Assembly (NCBI RefSeq): GCF_000685035.1
Contig: NZ_BAYB01000001.1
Location: 17,508-81,507 of the forward strand
DNA from: Paraburkholderia ferrariae NBRC 106233
GTDB lineage: Bacteria; Pseudomonadota; Gammaproteobacteria; Burkholderiales; Burkholderiaceae
Direction of reading: 5' to 3'
Length of the DNA stretch: 64,000 nucleotides
Shown: positions 59,431 to 64,000 of the stretch, one piece after another
Layout of the letters: every line of letters begins with the position of its first letter
Position numbering within the stretch: position 1 is the stretch's first letter
Made by a program: the position numbers and the translations under genes
Notes under the pieces: model-generated
What the model was told of the DNA's origin: nothing
The model's input: only the letters and a program-made list of their open reading frames with translations
Database searches by the model: none

Positions 59431-59494
59431 GCCCGCGTGCCAGCATTGCGGCACGCGGGCGTTCCTGTGCGCGTTCGATCGCGAACGCGCACAG
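59431..59494. repeat. two adjacent strong inverted repeats
   Basis: The first is GCCCGCGTGCC (59431-59441) with GGCACGCGGGC (59450-59460), an 11-base stem. The second is CTGTGCGCGTTCG (59465-59477) with CGAACGCGCACAG (59482-59494), a 13-base stem with a 4-base ATCG loop. They lie 48 bases past the stop of the DUF465 gene (- strand). No T tract follows on either strand, so they are not standard terminators. Confidence 0.85.
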
Positions 59495-59542
59495 TCATGG
59501 CGCACAACCCAAAGACAACGCAAGAACAGCGACAGCGCCGCT

Positions 59543-59761
59543 TCAGGCCTGCGAGGCTTTGACGAGTATCTGATACAGCGAATCTTTGAGCTGCAGCTTC
59601 TCTTTCTTCAGTTGCTCGATTGCCATGTCGTCGGCCGGCACGATACCGGCCTCCATGTTCTTGATCTCCTGGTCCAGTTGGTTGTGACGGTGGAAGAGCC
59701 GCGCAAAGTGGTCGTCTTCGGTCTTGAGCTGCGAGATCAGGTCTCTGAATTCCGGGAACAC
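59543..59761 (-). CDS. YdcH-like DUF465 family protein
   Basis: A 72-residue, highly charged, mostly helical protein of the DUF465 (YdcH) family. The sequence MFPEFRDLISQLKTEDDHFA, then FHRHNQLDQEIKNMEAG, and LKKEKLQLKDSLYQIL is typical, including the His-rich stretch and the coiled-coil C-terminal half. Function is unknown. AGGAG lies 5 bases before the ATG at 59761. Confidence 0.9.
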   Translation of the reverse strand: MFPEFRDLISQLKTEDDHFARLFHRHNQLDQEIKNMEAGIVPADDMAIEQLKKEKLQLKDSLYQILVKASQA

Positions 59762-59894
59762 TCAATACTCCTTAAGAAAAGCAGGGTTGTCGACAATAAA
59801 TGTAAACATTCTTTCGCTGCCGCCGATTTGTTGTCTTGATAATAGTCAAAGTACATAGGGATGGGCGGCAGCACGCGCGTCTTTCTCGCGGTCG

Positions 59895-59918
59895 GCCCTG
59901 TCAGGGTTCTGACAGGGC
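59895..59918. promoter_or_regulatory. perfect inverted repeat upstream of the CHAD gene
   Basis: GCCCTGTCAG (59895-59904) and CTGACAGGGC (59909-59918) are separated by GGTT. A -10-like TACTAT follows at 59923-59928. It may be an operator or mRNA hairpin about 90 bases before the CHAD start. Confidence 0.55.
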
Positions 59919-60007
59919 GTTGTACTATGAGGGTCAGTAGATCCGTGGTCGCCGTTTCGATTCCCCCGTCACTTTGCTGCGTCCTCCGTCCGATCGCTGG
60001 AGCGTTC

Positions 60008-61633
60008 ATGGTTCGTGTTCTGGAAATCGTGCTGGACATCGTTCTTCTCGCGCCTGCCGCGCCCCACAAGCATGCCCCGCGCGGCTTGGCGGCGCCCGCC
60101 ACGCTGGCGGCGGCATTCATTGATGCACTGCCGCAACTCGGCACGGCGACAGTCGGCGGGGCGCGCGTCGCCACCACCCTGTTCGGCCGCGACGACTGCG
60201 ATACGCGGCGGGCCCTCGACGGCTGGCGGATTGCCGTGGAGACGCGCGGCGACGCGAGCAAGGTCGCCGTGTCGCGCCGCCATGCCCTGACGCCCGGCAT
60301 TCACGCGATCACGCCGATCTTCGAGGCCCCGCTCGATGCCGACGGCATTGCGGATTCGCTGTTCGATGCCGCGCCCGAGCCGTTTCGCGAGGCCCTGGCC
60401 GCAGTGGGCAAGCCGGTCCCGGTAGTGGGGTTGAGCGCCGTGCGTTACCGCTGGCCCTGGGTGCGCGACGGCATCGAGGCCGAGCTGATACTCGATGCGC
60501 AGTTGCACGAAACGGCAACGGCTTCCGATCTCGCCGAGGAAGGCCCGCGTCTGCACGAGTTGCGCGTGCGCGCGCCATGGCCCGACGACGCGGATCCCGC
60601 CCCCATCGCCGACGTGCTGTTCGCTTGCGCCGACGCCTTGATCGACGCCGCGCCCGCCGACGCGCCCGCGTTCGTGCGCATGACGGACGCACTCGAGCGC
60701 GCCGCGACCGGCAGCCTGGCCGGCGGCACCGAAGCCGCGCGCGCCGCGCCCGTCGATCTGGCGGGGGCGCACACGGACGCGGCCGCGCTCGTCGCCATCG
60801 GCCGCAACATCAGCGCGCAATGGTTCGGCAACGACGCAGGCGTACGCGATTCGCCGAAAACGGAGTTCATCCATCAGATGCGCGTTTCGCAGCGGCGCCT
60901 GCGCACGGCAATGCGCATCTTTGCGCGCTGGCAGGACGAGACCTGGAGCGCGCAGATCAAGCCCGATCTGAAGTGGCTGGGCGACTTGCTGGGCGAGGCG
61001 CGCGACCGCGATGTCTTCGTGGAATCGACGCTGCCCGCGCTCGCCGCCGCCGACACCGAACCCGAGCGCTGGGCGGCCGTGCGCGAAGAGGCCGACCAGG
61101 CGCGGCTCGTGGCGCGCGCCCGCGTGCGCGACGCACTGCGCTCGCCGCGCTATGCGCATGTTGCGCTGGCGTGGCTGCGCTGGCTGGCCGCATTGGCCGC
61201 CCGCGTGTACGGCGAGACGGCGGGCGAGGGGCCGCACGACACCGCGCGCCCGCTCCACGAGCAGGCGCAAAAGCGGGTGCGGCGCTATTACAAACACCTC
61301 GCCGAGACGCCCAGGCTCACCGCCATCGACGAAGCGAGCCGGCATCAAGCGCGCATCAACGCGAAGTACCTGCGCTACACGCTGGAGTTCTTCGCGCCCA
61401 TCGCCTCGCGCCGCACGCGCACGGAAACGGCGCGCACGCTGGCGCGGCTGCAATCCGTGCTGGGCGACGGCAACGACGCGGCCGTGGCGCTGCGCTTTAT
61501 CGAAGCGATGGCCATCGATCCCTATCTGCTCGGTTTCGCGCGCGGCTGGTGCGAAGCCGTCAAGCGATCCACCGCGAAGGAAGGCGAGCGGCTGCTGCGC
61601 GAATTGCCCAAACCGAAGGTCTCGGGCGAGTGA
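60008..61633 (+). CDS. CHAD domain-containing protein
   Basis: A 541-residue protein. The C-terminal half (about residues 275-541) is a CHAD domain, a helical fold with conserved histidines and basic residues that binds polyphosphate; its signature is EFIHQMRVSQRRLRTAMRIF. The N-terminal ~240 residues resemble a CYTH-like region (VAVSRRHALTPGIHAITPIF, AVRYRWPWVRDGIEAELILD), a fusion common for CHAD proteins. No polyphosphate kinase is nearby. The start at 60008 (MVRVLEIVLDIVLLAPA) is best; an upstream frame is open from 59861. Confidence 0.83.
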   Translation: MVRVLEIVLDIVLLAPAAPHKHAPRGLAAPATLAAAFIDALPQLGTATVGGARVATTLFGRDDCDTRRALDGWRIAVETRGDASKVAVSRRHALTPGIHAITPIFEAPLDADGIADSLFDAAPEPFREALAAVGKPVPVVGLSAVRYRWPWVRDGIEAELILDAQLHETATASDLAEEGPRLHELRVRAPWPDDADPAPIADVLFACADALIDAAPADAPAFVRMTDALERAATGSLAGGTEAARAAPVDLAGAHTDAAALVAIGRNISAQWFGNDAGVRDSPKTEFIHQMRVSQRRLRTAMRIFARWQDETWSAQIKPDLKWLGDLLGEARDRDVFVESTLPALAAADTEPERWAAVREEADQARLVARARVRDALRSPRYAHVALAWLRWLAALAARVYGETAGEGPHDTARPLHEQAQKRVRRYYKHLAETPRLTAIDEASRHQARINAKYLRYTLEFFAPIASRRTRTETARTLARLQSVLGDGNDAAVALRFIEAMAIDPYLLGFARGWCEAVKRSTAKEGERLLRELPKPKVSGE

Positions 61634-61704
61634 GGCCCGGACTGTGTTCCGTGCGGCACGCGTCTCTATAATCGAACGCCCTTACTCTGGCGTCCTTGTG
61701 CGCG

Positions 61705-62580
61705 ATGAACCCTTCTTCTTCCGATTCGTTGCCGGCCGGGGCGACCCCTCCCGAACTCGGCGTGGGCGGCGCGCTCTGGTTTCAGTCCGGCCAGCAGATG
61801 CTGGGTGGCGCCACGCGCATCGGCCTGCTGGCCGCCATTCGCGCAACCGGCTCGATCACCGGCGCCGCGAAGGCGGTGGGCATGAGCTACAAGGGCGCGT
61901 GGGACGCCATCGACGCGATGAACAACCTGGCGGGCGAGCCGCTCGTGGTGCGTGCCGCGGGCGGCAAGGGCGGCGGGGGCACGACGCTCACGGCGCGCGC
62001 GCTGCGCCTCATCGAGACCTGGCACGCCATCGAGCGCGAGCACCGGCGTTTTCTGGAGCGGGCGGCCGCCGCTGCGGCGGCGCTCGGCGGCGAGAACGCC
62101 GCGGGCCAACTCGACAGCGATCTGGCGCTGCTCGGCCGCTTTAGCCTGCGCACCAGCGCGCGCAATTATCTCTACGGCAGGGTTTCCGGCATCGCGTGCG
62201 GTGCGGTGAACGACGAGGTGTCGCTTGCGCTGCCCGGCGGTCAGACGGTGGTGGCCGTGGTGACGCGCGAAAGCACCGAAGCGCTGGGACTCACCGAAGG
62301 CGCCGCGGCGGTTGCGCTCGTGAAGGCTTCGTCGGTGGTGCTGGTGGCGGGCGATCCGCAGGCGGCGGCCCGGCTCTCGGCGCGCAACCGCCTTGGCGGG
62401 ACGATAGACGAGGTGCGGCGCGGGGCCGTGAATGCGGAGGTGACGCTTGCGCTGCCGGGCGGCACGGTGATCGCGGCGGTGGTGACGGATGCGAGCGTGG
62501 ATGCGCTGGGTCTCGTGGCCGGTGCTGCGGCCACGGCGGTCTTCAAGGCTTCGAGCGTGCTGCTGGGCGTGAGCGGCTGA
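61705..62580 (+). CDS. modE: molybdenum-dependent transcriptional regulator ModE
   Basis: Binds molybdate and represses the Mo uptake genes in relatives. It has 291 residues: an N-terminal winged helix (RIGLLAAIRATGSITGAAKA, VGMSYKGAWDAIDAMNNLAG) and two MOP domains at the C-terminus (ARNYLYGRVSGIACGAVNDE and ARNRLGGTIDEVRRGAVNAE), each ending in a KASSV segment. The start ATG at 61705 is preceded by an in-frame TTG at 61696. No modABC transporter is in the window. Confidence 0.92.
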   Translation: MNPSSSDSLPAGATPPELGVGGALWFQSGQQMLGGATRIGLLAAIRATGSITGAAKAVGMSYKGAWDAIDAMNNLAGEPLVVRAAGGKGGGGTTLTARALRLIETWHAIEREHRRFLERAAAAAAALGGENAAGQLDSDLALLGRFSLRTSARNYLYGRVSGIACGAVNDEVSLALPGGQTVVAVVTRESTEALGLTEGAAAVALVKASSVVLVAGDPQAAARLSARNRLGGTIDEVRRGAVNAEVTLALPGGTVIAAVVTDASVDALGLVAGAAATAVFKASSVLLGVSG

Positions 62581-62593
62581 ACGCCGTGTTCGC

Positions 62594-63301
62594 TCAGGCG
62601 TGCCGCGGGGTCGGGGTCGGGGCGGCCAGCGTGTTGCGCGTCTGCGAGAGGGGCGAGGCGGCCGACGGATTGTTGCGGTTGGCCTTCCAGCGGGCGCGCA
62701 CATAGGGTTGCTCGTGGCCCGATACGGTCAGCGCGAGGTGCGTGACCCAGCGGTGCGTGGGCACCCGAACGTTGTGCAGCGCGAAAGTGAGGGCAACGAG
62801 ACTGAGCGTAACGGCTGCCGCCGAAATGCGGCCTGCCTGCGCGTTCCACCAGTAGCGCACGAAAATGAGCGCCGTGAGCGCGCCGACCACAAAGCCGGCG
62901 ACCGCTTCGGACGGCGAGTGTGCTTCCAGCACCACGCGCGAGAGCCCCACGGCCACGCCCATGGCGAGCCCCGCCGCGACCCCCGCGGCGCGCAGCGCCG
63001 GCCGGGCGCCTTGCAGCATCAGGAAGAATGCCACCGGATAAACGGCCGTGGACAGCATGGCATGACCGCTCACGCCCGTGAAATCGAGCTCGCGCACGCC
63101 GACGCCCCAGCCGAGGAAGGCAATCTTGGTGACCGTGACGACACCGATCGAAGCGCCGAGCAGCAGCAGCCAACTCGCCGCCATCCGCATGGAGTAGCCG
63201 GCGGCGAGCCACAGCGCGATCGCGAGCGCGAGCGGCAGCGTCAGCCCGGCGCCGCCGAAGTTCGTGATCGCGTACCACTGGTGAAGAGGCAAATCTGGCA
63301 T
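62594..63301 (-). CDS. PAP2-like phosphatase superfamily membrane protein
   Basis: A 235-residue membrane protein with about six hydrophobic segments. The PAP2 motifs are partly recognisable: FTGVSGHAMLSTAVYPV (SGH) and GLSRVVLEAHSPSEAVAG (SRx5H, but with Glu where Asp is usual). The first motif (Kx6RP) is not clear. It may act on lipid phosphates or be inactive. The start is the ATG at 63301. It is divergent from the esterase gene and convergent with modE. Confidence 0.78.
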   Translation of the reverse strand: MPDLPLHQWYAITNFGGAGLTLPLALAIALWLAAGYSMRMAASWLLLLGASIGVVTVTKIAFLGWGVGVRELDFTGVSGHAMLSTAVYPVAFFLMLQGARPALRAAGVAAGLAMGVAVGLSRVVLEAHSPSEAVAGFVVGALTALIFVRYWWNAQAGRISAAAVTLSLVALTFALHNVRVPTHRWVTHLALTVSGHEQPYVRARWKANRNNPSAASPLSQTRNTLAAPTPTPRHA

Positions 63302-63617
63302 GGCTCGGCGCCGCAACGGCGCAAATGAAAAGGGTTATCCAGCGAGGTTGGCAACGAACTTGCCGACGACGTTACTGGCTTCACGCGCAAGCGGCCTTCC
63401 GGGCGGACATGCGCGTCACATAGTCTTCCAGTATATCCCTCTCGAAAAACCTCGGCATCGGCTCCATCTGTCTGACCTGTGGTTGCGCTGCACGATGGCC
63501 GCGTGGAGTTTCTGCGCTTCGTTCTGCAGTGTCCATTGATTAGTGCTATTGTGCATTGCAACAATAAAACGTTGCTGGATTCTCCAGTTACGTATCCGAC
63601 CCCCTTTCACAAGGCCG
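63302..63617. other. 316-base spacer between PAP2-like gene and esterase gene
   Basis: I see no convincing gene. It is AT-richer toward the right end, with TTGTGCATTGCAACAA (an imperfect inverted repeat, near 63550) about 60 bases before the esterase start. This could be an operator; nothing stronger is visible. Confidence 0.5.
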
Positions 63618-64000
63618 ATGATGACGAAAGATCTGACGAAGCTGTGGGCGGGTGGCATGCGACGTCTGCTCGCCATCCAGAATCGCGCCGCTCGCACGGC
63701 GCTGCAGGAAGCCGGCGCTCACGCGCCCCAGGCGCACGCCCTCTGGCGAGCCGCCCAGACCGCGGCCACCGAGGCGGCACCAGCTACCCAGGCCGCCGCT
63801 CCGACTGCCGCCCGTGCTGCTGCCCCCGCTTCTGCCTCCAGCGCCAGCCGCCCCACGACGCCGCCGCGCGAATCGCGCGTGGGGCCGCGCGGGGCCGCCT
63901 GGGCGGGCGGCGAATGGCGGCGCGCCGAGCACGTCGCGCCGGCCACGCCGCAGCGCGGCGCGCGCACGCTCGCCTACGGGCTCTACCTGCCGGCGGGGGG
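63618..64000 (+). CDS. PHB depolymerase-family esterase, 3'-truncated by the window
   Basis: The first ~127 residues of a protein that runs off the window. The N-terminus is MMTKDLTKLWAGGMRRLLAI, typical of short-chain polyhydroxyalkanoate depolymerase family esterases in Burkholderia, followed by a long Ala/Pro linker and then ARTLAYGLYLPAG, the usual start of the alpha/beta-hydrolase domain. The nucleophile serine motif lies beyond the window, so activity cannot be checked. Two adjacent ATGs (63618, 63621) are possible starts. Confidence 0.7.
   Translation, partial: MMTKDLTKLWAGGMRRLLAIQNRAARTALQEAGAHAPQAHALWRAAQTAATEAAPATQAAAPTAARAAAPASASSASRPTTPPRESRVGPRGAAWAGGEWRRAEHVAPATPQRGARTLAYGLYLPAG

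Overview
This 64 kb window is GC-rich, gene-dense chromosomal DNA from a beta-proteobacterium of the Burkholderia/Paraburkholderia group. That assignment is an inference. It rests on the gene order leuC-entericidin-leuD-leuB-asd-fimV-truA-trpF-trpB-methyltransferase-trpA-accD-folC-SPOR-cvpA-purF-metZ, and on protein character such as a three-subunit FAD glucose dehydrogenase with a CC-x4-C-x3-C cluster and a large GlgE/TreS-maltokinase cluster. I see no prophage, insertion sequence, CRISPR array, rRNA or tRNA.

Layout. Positions 1-3310 hold the end of an RND efflux pump gene and a convergent XRE-cupin regulator. Positions 4049-23340 are a long block on the + strand of amino-acid and core metabolism: leucine (leuC, leuD, leuB), aspartate semialdehyde (asd), polar-landmark FimV, tRNA pseudouridine (truA), tryptophan (trpF, trpB, trpA, with a solitary DNA methyltransferase between trpB and trpA), lipid and folate (accD, folC), a SPOR protein, cvpA, purF and metZ. 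Two RNA-level control regions stand out. One is a Thr/Ile-rich leader peptide with a hairpin in front of asd. The other is a SAM-II type riboswitch with an intrinsic terminator in front of metZ. Positions 23431-28038 carry a MOSC protein, an AraC regulator, an FKBP isomerase, a histidine-kinase-like protein with a degenerate ATPase part, and a CorC/HlyC-type membrane protein.

Positions 28070-46600 are a seven-gene operon on the - strand for alpha-glucan and trehalose metabolism: glgE, treS-maltokinase fusion, glgB, glgX/treX, treZ, malQ, treY. TreS and maltokinase turn trehalose into maltose 1-phosphate, GlgE polymerises it, GlgB branches it, GlgX debranches it, and TreY with TreZ cut trehalose back off. 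MalQ recycles short maltodextrins. The set forms a closed trehalose-glucan cycle in one transcript.

Positions 46844-64000 are a mosaic: a DUF1345 membrane protein; an FAD sugar dehydrogenase operon (gamma, alpha, cytochrome c beta); a metallophosphatase; an Xre-RES toxin-antitoxin pair; a basic Ala/His-rich secreted protein; a LysR/tautomerase pair; a DinB/TetR pair with a palindromic operator; a YncE-like propeller coupled to a sterol-desaturase-family hydroxylase; a probable small membrane protein; a DUF465 protein; a CHAD protein; ModE; a PAP2-like protein; and the start of a PHB-depolymerase-family esterase cut by the window end.

All calls come from reading the sequence. No database search or folding program was run.
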